From contig AP025582.1 of NCBI GenBank assembly GCA_022846075.1, positions 3,162,001 through 3,226,000 of the forward strand: 64,000 nucleotides of DNA, in the 5' to 3' direction. Within the stretch, counting starts at the first letter, position 1. Every line of letters begins with the position of its first letter. The stretch comes from Oscillospiraceae bacterium (GTDB lineage: Bacteria > Bacillota > Clostridia > Oscillospirales > Oscillospiraceae). The notes beneath the pieces are model-generated. The model searched no databases. It saw only the letters and a program-made list of their open reading frames with translations, and was not told the DNA's origin. Of the stretch, positions 33,511 through 42,451 are shown piece after piece. The position numbers and the translations under genes were made by a program.

Positions 33511-34242
33511 ATGAAAGAAAACAAATACGACGACCCCGCGTTTTTTGACGCTTACAGCCGCTTCCCCCGCTCGGTGGAGGGGCTGTCCGCCGCCGGGGAG
33601 TGGCACGCCCTGCAAAAGTTGCTGCCCGACTTCCGGGGAAAGCGGGTGCTGGACCTGGGCTGCGGCTTCGGCTGGCACTGCAAGTACGCCGCCGACCACG
33701 GGGCCGCCTACGTGCTGGGCACCGACCTGTCGGAGAAGATGCTGGACGGGGCCAGGGCGCGTAACGGTGGGGACCATATCGAGTACCGGCGGCTGGCCAT
33801 GGAGGATGTGGATTTCCCGGAAAATAGTTTTGACGTGGTGTTGTCCTCCCTGGCCCTCCACTACGTGGAGGATGTGAAGGCCGTGTTCGGGGCCGTGCAC
33901 CGGTGCCTCTCCCCCGGCGGGGCTTTCGTCTTTTCCTGCGAGCACCCGGTGTTCACCGCCTACGGCAACCAGGACTGGTACCGGGACGGCGGGGGGAACA
34001 TCCTCCACTGGCCCGTGGACCGGTACTTCCTCCCCGGGCCGCGGCAGGCCGTGTTTCTGGGGGAGACCGTCACCAAGTACCACCGGCCTTTGACCGACTA
34101 TGTCTCCGCCCTGCTGGGGGCAGGCTTCGCCCTCACCGGCCTGGTGGAGCCCCGGCCCGACCCCCGGCTCATGGACGTGCCCGGCATGGCCGACGAGCTG
34201 CGGCGGCCCATGATGCTGATTTTGGCTGCGGAACGGAAATAA
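33511..34242 (+). CDS. Class I SAM-dependent methyltransferase
   Basis: The 243-residue protein has the Rossmann motif I VLDLGCGFGWHCKYAAD (residues about 47-63), the acidic motif II GTDLSEKML, and SFDVVLSSLALHYVED of the Methyltransf_11 family. The C-terminal half (FSCEHPVFTAYGNQDWY; RPLTDYVSALLGAGF) matches small-molecule or quinone-like methyltransferases of Firmicutes. The substrate is unknown. GAGGAGAG precedes ATG 33511; upstream in-frame codons come from a GC-rich hairpin. Confidence 0.87.
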   Translation: MKENKYDDPAFFDAYSRFPRSVEGLSAAGEWHALQKLLPDFRGKRVLDLGCGFGWHCKYAADHGAAYVLGTDLSEKMLDGARARNGGDHIEYRRLAMEDVDFPENSFDVVLSSLALHYVEDVKAVFGAVHRCLSPGGAFVFSCEHPVFTAYGNQDWYRDGGGNILHWPVDRYFLPGPRQAVFLGETVTKYHRPLTDYVSALLGAGFALTGLVEPRPDPRLMDVPGMADELRRPMMLILAAERK

Positions 34243-34327
34243 TGTCATTTTTTCTTAATGATTTCCCTATTTGCACCAGCCCGCTTTCCTGATAAACTGG
34301 AGACACTAGCTTGAAAGGAGTTTGTTC

Positions 34328-36688
34328 ATGAAACAGACGAAAAAGCGCTTCCTGGCGGGGCTGTCCGCGGCCGCTCTGGCCCTGACCCTCTCCCCCGCCG
34401 CCTTCGCCGCCGAGGGGGACGCCCTCACCCGGGGCGAGGCCCGGGACACCCTGCTTACCGCCGCCGGGGACTACAACGCTGGCGTGGCCGCCGCCGACAT
34501 CCTCAAGGGGGACGAGACCGGCGCCCTCCACGAGGATCGTGAGCTGACCCGGGCCGAGGCCCTGGTGATGCTGGAGCGGGCCTTCGGCGGCCTGCCCACC
34601 CCCGTGGGGGCCAACGCCCGCAGCGCCTTCCCCGCTGAGACCTTCACCGACGTGCCCCAGTGGGCCGGGGAGGAGCTGGCCGGGGTCTTTGCCGCGGGCA
34701 TCGTGGCGGGCACCGGGGAGGGGCTTTTCTCCCCCGAGGCCCCCATCACCGCCGGGGAGCTGGACACCCTCATCCGCCGGGTGTACGCCCTGGAGGGCAC
34801 CAACCTGAAGGACGACTTCTACGCCGCGGTCAACAAGGAGTGGCTGGACGCCGCCACCCTCCCCGCCGGGCGGACCGTCCGGGGCACCATGTACGATCTG
34901 ATGGACCAGGTGGACCAGGAGGTGGCCGGGCTCATCACCGAAATTGCCGCCGGGACCCACAAGAAGGGCACCGGGGAGCAGAAAATCGCCGACCTCTATC
35001 ACAACGTGATGGACTGGGACGCCCGGAACGAGGCGGGGCTTACCCCCCTCCAGCCCTACCTGGACGCAGTGGACGCCGTGGAGACCCAGGACGACCTGAT
35101 CGCCGCCCTGGAGACCATCAACAACGAGCTCCACACCAGCCTGATGCTGGGCTTCGGCCTCACCATCGACCTGAAGGACTCCACCAAGTACGCTGTCGTC
35201 TTCGGCGCCATGGCGCCGTCCATGACCAAGGACTTCTACACCGGCGGCACCCAGGCCCAGCAGGACGCCTACATGACCTACCTCACCACCCTGGCCAAGC
35301 TGGGGGGCGCCGACGAGGCCGCCGCCCAGCGGCAGGCCGGGAACCTCTATGAGCTGGAGAAAACCTTGGCCGCCGCAATGCTGAACCCCCAGGAACAGAA
35401 TGACGTGGACAAGATCTACAACCTCTACACCATGGCCGAGCTCCAGAAGGTGTTCCCCAAGGTGGATATGGACAAGGTCTACGCCATGTCCGGGCTGAAG
35501 AAGGAGGACACCATCGGCGTCACCGACGTGGGGCTGATCGAGGCTGCCGCCGGGTTCTTTAACGGTGAGCACGTGGAGCAGCTTCGGGACGCCCTGCGGT
35601 TCTATCTCCTCATGAACTACGGCGGGCTGCTGAACAAGGAGTTCACCGAGGCCTCCAACGCTTTTAACCAGGCCTACATGGGCATGGAGGGCAGCCAGAC
35701 CGACGAGCAGCTGGCCGCCGCCCAGGTCCAAAGCCTGATGAGCGGCTACCTGGAGCAGGCCTACGTGGAGAAGTATTTCTCCGCTGAGGCCAAGGCCGAC
35801 GTGGAGGCTATGATCGCCGATTTCATCTCCATCTACAAGGAGCGCATCCAGAAGCTGGATTGGATGAGCGCCGAGACCAAGGCCATGGCCGTGAAGAAGC
35901 TGGACACCATGCAGGTGAACGTGGGCTATCCCGACAAATGGGACAACAGCCTGGACAAGGTGGAAATCAAGGGCGTGGCCGACGGCGGCTCCTTCTTCGA
36001 CAACGTGATCGCCCTTTCCGAGGCCAGCCGGGAGAAGCTCTTGTCCTACCAGGGCAAGCCGGTGGACAAGGGCGAGTGGATTTTCCCCGCCTTCACCGTC
36101 AACGCCGCCTATATGGACAGCAACAACTCCATCACCTTCCCCGCCGGCATCCTCCAGGCCCCCATGTACGACGTGGAGGCCAGCCGGGAGGAGAATTTGG
36201 GCAAAATCGGCTACGTCATCGCCCATGAGATCACCCACGCCTTTGACAACAACGGCGCCAAGTTTGACGAGAACGGCAACGCCGCCAACTGGTGGGCCGA
36301 GGCCGACTACGCCGCCTTCCAAGCCCTGTGCGACGGGGTGGTGGCCTGGTACGACGGGCAGGAGAGCGCCCCCGGCATCACCTGCAACGGCGCGCTGACC
36401 ATCTCCGAGAACGTGGCCGACCTGGGGGCCGCCGCCTGTGTCACCGAGGCCGCCGGGCGGGAGGAGGATCCCGATTACGAGACCCTCTACCGCTCCATGG
36501 CCGAGTGCTGGGCCTTCTCCGCCAACCGGGCCTATCAGGAGGTCGTCGTGATGATGGACGTCCACGCCCCCGATAAGCTGCGGGGCAACCGGGTGCTGCA
36601 GACCTTGGATCAGTTCTATGAGACCTTCGACATCCAGCCCGGGGACGGGATGTGGGTGGAGCCCGAGGCGCGGGTCAGTATTTGGTAA
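34328..36688 (+). CDS. SLH-domain M13-family zinc metallopeptidase (PepO/neprilysin-like)
   Basis: The 786-residue exported enzyme has signal peptide MKQTKKRFLAGLSAAALALTLSPAAFA and SLH-like motifs in residues about 30-155 (DILKGDETGALHEDRELTRAEA; GIVAGTGEGLFSPEAPI). A complete M13 peptidase follows. Zinc ligands are HEITH (633-637) and the Glu of ENVADLG (694-700); the substrate-binding motif NAAYMD is also present. It ends RVSIW rather than the CxxW of mammalian relatives. M13 enzymes cleave short peptides. Fusion to SLH implies a wall-anchored peptidase. ATG 34328 follows AAAGGAG by 7 nt; a probable promoter (TTGCAC 34271-34276, TAAACT 34293-34298) lies upstream. Confidence 0.93.
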   Translation: MKQTKKRFLAGLSAAALALTLSPAAFAAEGDALTRGEARDTLLTAAGDYNAGVAAADILKGDETGALHEDRELTRAEALVMLERAFGGLPTPVGANARSAFPAETFTDVPQWAGEELAGVFAAGIVAGTGEGLFSPEAPITAGELDTLIRRVYALEGTNLKDDFYAAVNKEWLDAATLPAGRTVRGTMYDLMDQVDQEVAGLITEIAAGTHKKGTGEQKIADLYHNVMDWDARNEAGLTPLQPYLDAVDAVETQDDLIAALETINNELHTSLMLGFGLTIDLKDSTKYAVVFGAMAPSMTKDFYTGGTQAQQDAYMTYLTTLAKLGGADEAAAQRQAGNLYELEKTLAAAMLNPQEQNDVDKIYNLYTMAELQKVFPKVDMDKVYAMSGLKKEDTIGVTDVGLIEAAAGFFNGEHVEQLRDALRFYLLMNYGGLLNKEFTEASNAFNQAYMGMEGSQTDEQLAAAQVQSLMSGYLEQAYVEKYFSAEAKADVEAMIADFISIYKERIQKLDWMSAETKAMAVKKLDTMQVNVGYPDKWDNSLDKVEIKGVADGGSFFDNVIALSEASREKLLSYQGKPVDKGEWIFPAFTVNAAYMDSNNSITFPAGILQAPMYDVEASREENLGKIGYVIAHEITHAFDNNGAKFDENGNAANWWAEADYAAFQALCDGVVAWYDGQESAPGITCNGALTISENVADLGAAACVTEAAGREEDPDYETLYRSMAECWAFSANRAYQEVVVMMDVHAPDKLRGNRVLQTLDQFYETFDIQPGDGMWVEPEARVSIW

Positions 36689-36714
36689 AGTATTGCCTGT
36701 TGTAAGAAATCAAA

Positions 36715-36752
36715 AAGGCCCGCCGACGTCATGCCGGCGGGCCCTTTTTTAT
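36715..36752 (+). terminator. Terminator of the M13 peptidase gene
   Basis: GGCCCGCCG and CGGCGGGCC form a strong stem followed by CTTTTTTAT, about 25 nt after the stop codon. Confidence 0.9.
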
Positions 36753-36769
36753 GGAATTTCCCTCTGGAG

Positions 36770-36980
36770 TGCAGGGGAAAGATGGGAAAACCCCGTAGCC
36801 GTACTTTGTGACGGCCACGGGGTTCGTTTTTACGCAGGGCGGGAGACCAACGGCGGGCGGCTGATAGCCGCCCCTACATGGAAAACCCAAAGCATGGGCG
36901 GTACCGTGTATCCGTTGTGAGGAAAGCCCGGGGCATACGCGGAACCACATATTCGTAGGGGCGGATAGTATCCGCCCGCG
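36770..36980. repeat. R4 partial copy d and R2-R6-R2 array
   Basis: A hairpin with the constant loop ACTTTGTG (arms 36789-36802 and 36811-36824), R2 (36854-36878), an R6 unit (GAGGAAAGCCCGGGG, about 36919-36935) and R2 (36954-36978). This R2-R6-R2 order repeats that at 28821-29009. Confidence 0.8.
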
Positions 36981-37016
36981 CTCTCCCATCCACCAAGCGC
37001 ACGCTCCGACGGACAG

Positions 37017-37163
37017 TCAGTCCTCGAATGCTTCCCCTTTGGCGCAGCGATACCCCGCCTCGAAGGCTTTTTGGAGCATATTCATCTCATAGATGGCCAG
37101 CCGTTGATAGGCGTCGCTCTCCAAATAGAGAGACCAGGCCCGATAAATCTCTTCCTCCGTCAT
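37017..37163 (-). CDS. Very small acidic protein, divergent from an RHH protein
   Basis: A 48-residue ORF on the minus strand (MTEEEIYRAWSLYLESDAYQ start; ends CAKGEAFED). It has a promoter (TTGACA 37205-37210, TAAATT 37182-37187, 17-bp spacer) and GGGGTGAT before the ATG. It looks helical with many acidic residues, and I recognise no family. It is divergent from the ribbon-helix-helix gene, and both promoters overlap a shared inverted repeat. Such a pair could be a small regulator and partner, or a toxin-antitoxin-like unit; that is inference. Confidence 0.65.
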   Translation of the reverse strand: MTEEEIYRAWSLYLESDAYQRLAIYEMNMLQKAFEAGYRCAKGEAFED

Positions 37164-37197
37164 AGCGATCACCCCGTGACCAATTTACACTAATTAT

Positions 37198-37233
37198 CAC
37201 GAATTGTCAAACTTCATTCGTGCAACATAGTAT
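37198..37233. promoter_or_regulatory. Overlapping divergent promoters with inverted-repeat operator
   Basis: Arms CACGAAT (37198-37204) and ATTCGTG (37216-37222) are a perfect inverted repeat. Within it lie the minus-strand -35 TTGACA (37205-37210) and the plus-strand -35 TTGTCA (37204-37209; -10 TAGTAT 37228-37233, 18-bp spacer). A dimeric repressor bound here would shut both genes. Confidence 0.65.
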
Positions 37234-37255
37234 TATCTCCTGGAGAGGTGACGTG

Positions 37256-37411
37256 ATGAAACCGTTGAAGAAATCCATCAGCATCGTACTGGACGAGCCG
37301 GTGCTGGAGGCCGTCCGGAAGCTGGCTGAATATGACGACCGCTCCGTCTCCAGCTATATCAATCTGGTCCTCAAGGCCCATCTGGAGCAAAAAAACGCCG
37401 CCGGGAAGTGA
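37256..37411 (+). CDS. Small ribbon-helix-helix-type DNA-binding protein
   Basis: The 51-residue protein MKPLKKSISIVLDEPVLEAV... has the beta strand followed by two helices of Arc/CopG-like proteins (SISIVLDEPVLEAVRKLAEYDDRSVSSYINLVL). GAGAGGTG precedes ATG 37256. It is divergent from a 48-residue ORF and shares its control region. The stop codon lies inside the loop of the terminator. It may autoregulate by binding the CACGAAT/ATTCGTG repeat. Confidence 0.75.
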   Translation: MKPLKKSISIVLDEPVLEAVRKLAEYDDRSVSSYINLVLKAHLEQKNAAGK

Positions 37412-37433
37412 CCCGGCGGCGTTTTCTTATTTT
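37396..37433. terminator. Bidirectional terminator containing the RHH stop codon
   Basis: CGCCGCCGGG (37396-37405), loop AAGTGA holding the RHH TGA, CCCGGCGGCG (37412-37421), then TTTTCTTATTTTA. On the other strand the stem is followed by seven Ts, so it also ends glyQS transcription. Confidence 0.92.
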
Positions 37434-37436
37434 ATT

Positions 37437-38858
37437 TTAAAAGGCAATACGCTGGGCGATATAGTCCTTGAGCTCCGCCATGGGGATGCGCACCTGCTCC
37501 ATGGAGTCCCGCTCCCGGACGGTGACGCAGCCGTCGGCCGGCTCGGTATCGCTACCCACGGACTGGAAGTCCACCGTGACGCAGAAGGGGGTACCGATCT
37601 CGTCCTGGCGGCGGTAGCGCTTGCCGATGCTCCCGGCGTCGTCAAAGTCCACCATGAAGTCCTTCGCCAGCTCCTCGTAGAGCTTGCGGGCGGGCTCGGA
37701 GAGCTTCTTGGACAGGGGCAGGATGGCGCACTTGAAGGGGGCCAGGGCCGGGTGGAGGCGCAGAACGGTGCGCACGTCGTTCTTCTCGGCGTCCACCACC
37801 TCCTCGTCGTAGGCCTCCACCAGGAAGGCCAGGGCCATCCGGTCGGCGCCCAGGGACGGCTCGATGACGTAGGGGATATAGTGCTCGTTCTTCTCCTGGT
37901 CGAAGTAGGTCAGGTCCTTGCCGGAGTGCTCCTGGTGCTGCTTGAGGTCGTAGTCGGTGCGGTCAGCCACGCCCCACAGCTCGCCCCAGCCGAAGGGGAA
38001 CATGAATTCGAAGTCGGTGGTGGCCTTAGAGTAGAAGGCCAGCTCCTCCGGCTCGTGGTCCCGCAGGCGCAGGTTCTCCTCCTTGATGCCCAGGCTCAAC
38101 AGCCAGTCGTGGCAGTAGGAGCGCCAGTACTGGAACCACTCCAGGTCGGTGCCCGGCTGGCAGAAGAACTCCAGCTCCATCTGCTCGAACTCCCGGATGC
38201 GGAAGATGAAGTTGCCCGGGGTGATCTCGTTGCGGAAGGACTTGCCCACCTGGCACACGCCGAAGGGCAGCTTCTTGCGAGTGGTGCGCTGGATGGCGGG
38301 GAAGTTGACGAAGATGCCCTGGGCCGTCTCGGGCCGGAGGTAGACCTCGGTGGAGTTGTCCTCGGTGACGCCCTGGTGGGTCTTGAACATGAGGTTGAAC
38401 TTGCGGATGTCGGTGAAGTCGGACTTGCCGCAGCCGGGGCAGGTAACGCCGTTGTCCCGGATGAAGGCCACCAGCTCGTCGTTGGTCATGGCCTCGATGT
38501 TCACCTCGTCCGTTTTGCCGTTCTCGGCGCACCAGTTCTCGATGAGCTTATCGGCCCGGTGGCGCATCTTGCAGGCCTTGCAGTCGATGAGGGGGTCGTT
38601 GAAGGTGGAGACGTGGCCGGAGGCCACCCACACCTCGGGGTTCATGAGGATGGCGGCGTCGAGGCCCACGTTATAGGGGCTCTCCTGGACGAACTTCTTC
38701 CACCAGGCCCGCTTGACGTTGTTCTTGAACTCCACGCCCAGGGGGCCGTAGTCCCAGGAGTTGGCCAGGCCGCCGTAGATCTCGCTGCCGGGGTAGACGA
38801 AGCCGCGGCCCTTGCACAGGGCCACGATCTGGTCCATGGTCTTTTCGGTGTTTTTCAT
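37437..38858 (-). CDS. glyQS: Glycyl-tRNA synthetase (single-chain, dimeric type)
   Basis: The 473-residue class II enzyme of the eukaryote/archaeal-like homodimeric type has [24 protein letters not shown] at the N-terminus, [28 protein letters not shown] as motif 2, and [21 protein letters not shown] as motif 3. Start: ATG at 38858 lies after AAAGGAG. Longer in-frame sequence upstream belongs to the T-box leader. Regulated by that leader. Confidence 0.96.
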   Translation of the reverse strand: MKNTEKTMDQIVALCKGRGFVYPGSEIYGGLANSWDYGPLGVEFKNNVKRAWWKKFVQESPYNVGLDAAILMNPEVWVASGHVSTFNDPLIDCKACKMRHRADKLIENWCAENGKTDEVNIEAMTNDELVAFIRDNGVTCPGCGKSDFTDIRKFNLMFKTHQGVTEDNSTEVYLRPETAQGIFVNFPAIQRTTRKKLPFGVCQVGKSFRNEITPGNFIFRIREFEQMELEFFCQPGTDLEWFQYWRSYCHDWLLSLGIKEENLRLRDHEPEELAFYSKATTDFEFMFPFGWGELWGVADRTDYDLKQHQEHSGKDLTYFDQEKNEHYIPYVIEPSLGADRMALAFLVEAYDEEVVDAEKNDVRTVLRLHPALAPFKCAILPLSKKLSEPARKLYEELAKDFMVDFDDAGSIGKRYRRQDEIGTPFCVTVDFQSVGSDTEPADGCVTVRERDSMEQVRIPMAELKDYIAQRIAF

Positions 38859-38887
38859 GGGGGGACACTCCTTTTCCAAATTGGGCC

Positions 38888-39122
38888 GACAAAAAACGCC
38901 CCGAGCCGGTTGGCTCAGGGCGAACGTCAGTCCGTGTTTCCACCTGAATTCGGGGGATGCTCCCCCGCTCTCGAAGGCCGGTAACGGCGGCTTCCGGCGG
39001 GGCATTTCCGCCCCGCGGCTCACGGGCGCCTTCCCCGTGCCCCAGGGAGCCTCGCACCGTACGGCTCCTCTCTTCTGCTGGGGCGGGCGGGTACTCCTCC
39101 CGGTCATCGCCTTGGTATCGTG
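38888..39122 (-). promoter_or_regulatory. T-box leader of glyQS
   Basis: On the minus strand the T-box motif AGGTGGAAACACGG lies at 38932-38945, and Stem I landmarks GGAGTACC and AGAGAGG lie near 39066-39095. The terminator stem (38897-38907 with 38912-38922) is followed by a T-run (38891-38896). It should sense uncharged tRNA-Gly; the specifier codon was not placed with certainty. Confidence 0.88.
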
Positions 39123-39126
39123 TGGT

Positions 39127-39155
39127 ATTCTATCATCTTTCCACGGGAACGTCAA
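39127..39155 (-). promoter_or_regulatory. glyQS leader promoter
   Basis: Minus strand: TTGACG (39150-39155), 17-bp spacer, TAGAAT (39127-39132), immediately upstream of the T-box leader. Confidence 0.8.
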
Positions 39156-39259
39156 GGGGTGGGTGTTACCCCTTGTTCCCATTTGTCACCAAAAAAGGGG
39201 GGATTTTTCCCTTGGGGCGTGTTAAGCTGGGGCAAATTGAGAAGAAAGCGGTGTTTGGT

Positions 39260-40498
39260 ATGAAAAAACGGTGGTTGGCGCTCTGCCTTGTCCTGGCGGC
39301 GGCGCTGGGGGCCCTCTCCCCCGCCCTGGGGGCGGAGGGGGAGATGCCGGTGGACCTCACCCTCAACGGGTACGCTCTTGAGGTGCCCGCCCTGGCGAGC
39401 GGGGGGACCACCCTGGTGCCGGCGGAGGCCTTTCTGGACGCCCTGGGCGGGCCGGTGGTTACCAGCTACCGGGACGGGAAACCCCTGTCCGGCGGGGTGC
39501 TCTACCGGTGGGGGGAGGACGGCGGGCACACGCTGACCGTCCAGTGGTATGACAAGTCCTTTTCCTTGACGCCCGGAGAGGCCGGGTCGGAGCTGCGGGA
39601 CGGGGTGCTCTGGGTCCCCCTGCGGCCCCTGGCGGAGGCTCTGGGGCTGACGGTGGAGTGGACGGGCCGGGTGGAGCTCGCTTACCCCAAGCGGCGGGTG
39701 GAGGTGGACAGCCTGAAGGACCTCTTCCTGGCCATCGCCCCGGACACGGAGATCGTCTTAAAGCGGGGGGACTACTCCTTCGCGGACCTGGACCCCAAGG
39801 AGCTGGAGGGCATCGACAGCCCGTATTTCTATGTGGACTATGACCTCTTCGACACCGACGTGGGAGAATGGGGCCTTGGGACGGTCTATCAGGTGGTCAT
39901 TCGTGACGTGCGGGACCTCCACATCCTGGCCGGGGACTGCCGGGTGGCCACCCCCTGGTCCTACGCCGATGTGTGGCCCTTCGAGAACTGCCGCCGGGTG
40001 AAGCTGGAGGGGGGCACCGCCGTCCATGACGTGGAGCCGGGGTACTGCACGGGCGCCTGCGTCTATGTTGACGACTGCGCGGACATGGAGCTGAGCAGCG
40101 TGGTGCTGGACGGCAGCGGCATCTACGGCCTTTCGGCCAATGACAGCCGGAACGTGCGGCTGTCAAACGCCCAGATCACCCACTGCACCTACGGAGCTGT
40201 GGCCCTCAGCGGGTGCGAAAACGTGACGGTGGCCAGCAGCCACATCTACCAGAACGAGGGCCTCTTCTCCCTGTTCTCCCTCTACCGGTGCGCCGGGGTG
40301 CGGGTGACGGACTGCCTCATCGAGGAGAACTCCGCCGGGTCCCTGGCCTCCTGCGACGGCTCCCGGGAGGTGGTGTTCGACGACTGCGCCTTCTCAAGCA
40401 ACTGGTTTGGCGTCGTCAACGAGTACGGCTGGCAGGGCTCCGGCGGGGCGGTGTTCGTGGACTGCTCCCCCTGGGGCGGCGGCGCCTTCCCGGAATAA
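39260..40498 (+). CDS. Secreted parallel beta-helix protein with copper-amine-oxidase-like N-terminal domain
   Basis: The 412-residue exported protein has a signal peptide ending ALGAEG. The first domain (about residues 28-145; VPLRPLAEALGLTVEW) is of the copper-amine-oxidase N-terminal type common in clostridial wall proteins. The C-terminal half has right-handed beta-helix rungs (LEGGTAVHD, MELSSVVLDGSGIYGLS, NVRLSNAQITHC, NVTVASSHIYQNEGL), as in NosD/pectate-lyase-like folds. Catalytic residues were not identified. The ribosome site (GAGAAGAAAG) is weak, so the exact start is less certain. Confidence 0.75.
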   Translation: MKKRWLALCLVLAAALGALSPALGAEGEMPVDLTLNGYALEVPALASGGTTLVPAEAFLDALGGPVVTSYRDGKPLSGGVLYRWGEDGGHTLTVQWYDKSFSLTPGEAGSELRDGVLWVPLRPLAEALGLTVEWTGRVELAYPKRRVEVDSLKDLFLAIAPDTEIVLKRGDYSFADLDPKELEGIDSPYFYVDYDLFDTDVGEWGLGTVYQVVIRDVRDLHILAGDCRVATPWSYADVWPFENCRRVKLEGGTAVHDVEPGYCTGACVYVDDCADMELSSVVLDGSGIYGLSANDSRNVRLSNAQITHCTYGAVALSGCENVTVASSHIYQNEGLFSLFSLYRCAGVRVTDCLIEENSAGSLASCDGSREVVFDDCAFSSNWFGVVNEYGWQGSGGAVFVDCSPWGGGAFPE

Positions 40499-40501
40499 GA
40501 C

Positions 40502-40542
40502 GACCCGGCCCTCTCCAAACAGGAGAGGGCCGGGTTTCCTTT
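40502..40542. terminator. Terminator between convergent beta-helix and GNAT genes
   Basis: CCCGGCCCTCTCC-AAACA-GGAGAGGGCCGGG followed by TTTCCTTT. It ends the plus-strand gene and lies at the 3' end of the minus-strand GNAT gene. Confidence 0.9.
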
Positions 40543-41032
40543 ATGTACGCTTGGGAAACTTCTCCATCCAGTAGTGGTCGTTCTCCTCCAGGACGGGGAC
40601 GCCGTTTTCGTACTCGTAGCCCAGCTTCTTGTAGAAGGGGTGGGCGGTGATGGAGGCGGAGACCACCACCCGGCCGGCGTTCAGGAAGGCCGGGTCGGCC
40701 TCCAGCACGGCCATCATCTCCCGGCCCAGGCCCTTCCCCTCCAGGTCGGGGCGGACGTAGACCGAGCGGATCTCCTGGGCGCCGGGCTTGTCCTCCGCGG
40801 GGGCCACGGCCCCGCAGGCGGCCAGGGCGCCGTCGTAATAGCCCACGTAGAAGTGGCAGTCGGGGCTGTCGGCAAAGGCGGCCAGCTCGGCGGTGTCGTA
40901 GCGCTTGACGTACTCCAGCAGGTAGTCCCGGTCATAGTCCTTGATGTTCACTTCCAGCATGACCCGCTTGATGAGCTCCACCACCGCGGGATACTCTTCC
41001 CGCCGGACGGGGCGGATGGTCAGGTTATCCAT
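40541..41032 (-). CDS. GNAT-family N-acetyltransferase
   Basis: The 163-residue protein has acetyl-CoA-binding motif A around IRSVYVRPDLEGKGLGREMM and a terminal FYKKLGYEYENGVPVLEENDHYWMEK. The YPAVVELIKRVMLEVN start and KDYDRDYLLEYVKRYD region suit a small-molecule or protein acetyltransferase of unknown substrate. It overlaps the upstream YihY gene by 8 nt, so the two form an operon. Confidence 0.88.
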   Translation of the reverse strand: MDNLTIRPVRREEYPAVVELIKRVMLEVNIKDYDRDYLLEYVKRYDTAELAAFADSPDCHFYVGYYDGALAACGAVAPAEDKPGAQEIRSVYVRPDLEGKGLGREMMAVLEADPAFLNAGRVVVSASITAHPFYKKLGYEYENGVPVLEENDHYWMEKFPKRT

Positions 41033-41915
41033 GTTCCTCTTCCTCCTTACGAATCTCTTTATCCAGATAGCGGCGCTTTTTCCGGCCGTACCAGACCCGG
41101 TTGACGGCGTTGCCCATGATGACGATGTTGCCGCAGAGGTAAAGCCACACCAGCAGGATCACCACCGAGGCCAACGACCCGTACACCAGGGAATACCGGG
41201 AGGACAGGCCGATGAAATACGAGAAGATCACCGAGGCCCCCACCAGGGCCGCCGAGGCCAGCACGGCCCCGGTGAAGATGGGCGGGCGGGGCCGCCCCCG
41301 GGGGGCGGTGGCCCGGTAGAGCAGCATGACGAAGAGCAGCACCAGGCAGAACAGGATGAGAAAGCGCATCCACTGCCACTCCCAGGGCAGGGTGACCTCC
41401 GCCAGCCGGGGGATGCGGCGCAGCAGGTCCTCCAGCAGGTGGAAGAACCAGTTGCCCGTGAGGACCACCACCAGGGACAGGTAGATGGTCAGCAGGAACA
41501 GCACCGAGAAGGCCACGCTGGCCACCACCTGCCAAAGGCCGGTGTAGGTCTTGCGCTCGTAGATGTCGTCCATCACGTTCATCAGCGAGCGCATGGCCGC
41601 CGAGGCCGAGAACAGCATCATGACGATGCCGCCCAGCAGGAGGGCGTGGGAGTTGTTGCTGGTGATGTAGCCCACGTACTCGGTCAGCACCGCCTGGGCC
41701 CCCGCGGGGATGATGAGGGCCGCCTCCTCCAAAAGGGAGGTCACGTCCAAATCCAGGGTGCCGATGACGGCGTTGATGCAGATGAGGGCGGGGAAAAAGG
41801 AGAGCACCAGGAAATAGGCCAGCTCCGCCGCCGAGCGGGAGACCCGCTTGGTGAAATAGAGGTCCACGATCTCCCAGACGAAGCTGAAAAAGCCGCTCTT
41901 CCGCCGTGGTGGCAA
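41025..41915 (-). CDS. YihY/BrkB-family integral membrane protein
   Basis: The 296-residue protein has about six membrane helices and family strings SAAELAYFLVLSFFPALI, GGIVMMLFSASAAMRSLMNVMDDIY and SLASVVILLVWLYLCGNIVIMGNAVN. Once annotated as ribonuclease BN; that activity is not accepted for this family, and its role is unclear. The start is a TTG after GGGGGAGGG with short spacing, so the exact start is uncertain. It lies between the rpsT terminator and the GNAT gene. Confidence 0.85.
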   Translation of the reverse strand: MPPRRKSGFFSFVWEIVDLYFTKRVSRSAAELAYFLVLSFFPALICINAVIGTLDLDVTSLLEEAALIIPAGAQAVLTEYVGYITSNNSHALLLGGIVMMLFSASAAMRSLMNVMDDIYERKTYTGLWQVVASVAFSVLFLLTIYLSLVVVLTGNWFFHLLEDLLRRIPRLAEVTLPWEWQWMRFLILFCLVLLFVMLLYRATAPRGRPRPPIFTGAVLASAALVGASVIFSYFIGLSSRYSLVYGSLASVVILLVWLYLCGNIVIMGNAVNRVWYGRKKRRYLDKEIRKEEEEHG

Positions 41916-41939
41916 AGGCCCTCCCCCCTTTCCGCAAAA

Positions 41940-41972
41940 TACAAAAAACCGCCTGCAGCGCAGGCGGTTTCA
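41940..41972 (-). terminator. rpsT terminator
   Basis: On the minus strand AACCGCCTGCGCTGCAGGCGGTT is followed by TTTTGTATTTT, shortly after the rpsT stop. Confidence 0.9.
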
Positions 41973-41991
41973 GGGACTCCCGAAAACAAGC

Positions 41992-42255
41992 TCAGGCCAG
42001 CTTGTTCAGCTTCAGGGTCATGCCGCTCTTCTTGTGCGCGGCGTTGTTTCTGTGCAGGATCCCGTGGACGACGGCCTTGTCAACGGCCTTGACGGCCACT
42101 TTGTAAGCGCCCTCGGCCTCGCTGCGGTTGCCTTCCGCCACCAGGGCCTCGAACTTCTTGATGTCGGTCTTCAGCGCGGACCGGGCGGCCTTGTTCTGCA
42201 GGGCCTTCGCCTTGTTCACCAGAACCCGCTTCTTGGCAGACTTAATGTTCGGCAA
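41992..42255 (-). CDS. rpsT: 30S ribosomal protein S20
   Basis: The 87-residue protein begins (L/M)PNIKSAKKRVLVNKAKALQNK and ends GILHRNNAAHKKSGMTLKLNKLA, as S20 does. It is a primary 16S rRNA binder. The start is a TTG at 42255, 8 nt after GGAGGTG; UUG starts are common for S20 and linked to autoregulation in other bacteria. It is divergent from gpr, the same neighbourhood as in Bacillus. Confidence 0.95.
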   Translation of the reverse strand: MPNIKSAKKRVLVNKAKALQNKAARSALKTDIKKFEALVAEGNRSEAEGAYKVAVKAVDKAVVHGILHRNNAAHKKSGMTLKLNKLA

Positions 42256-42451
42256 ACCTAACACCTCCTCCGAATGACGATTTTTGGACATGATATGTCC
42301 GTGCAGGTATCTATTTTAACAGACCATCCTTCAAATTGCAAGATTTATTTTGAAATTTTCCGGCTTTTTCGTATAGGGGCCGCATTTGGGCTAAAAATAG
42401 TACCGCAGAGCTTTTGATAACACCATATCTTGGGGCAAGGAGGACTGGGCA

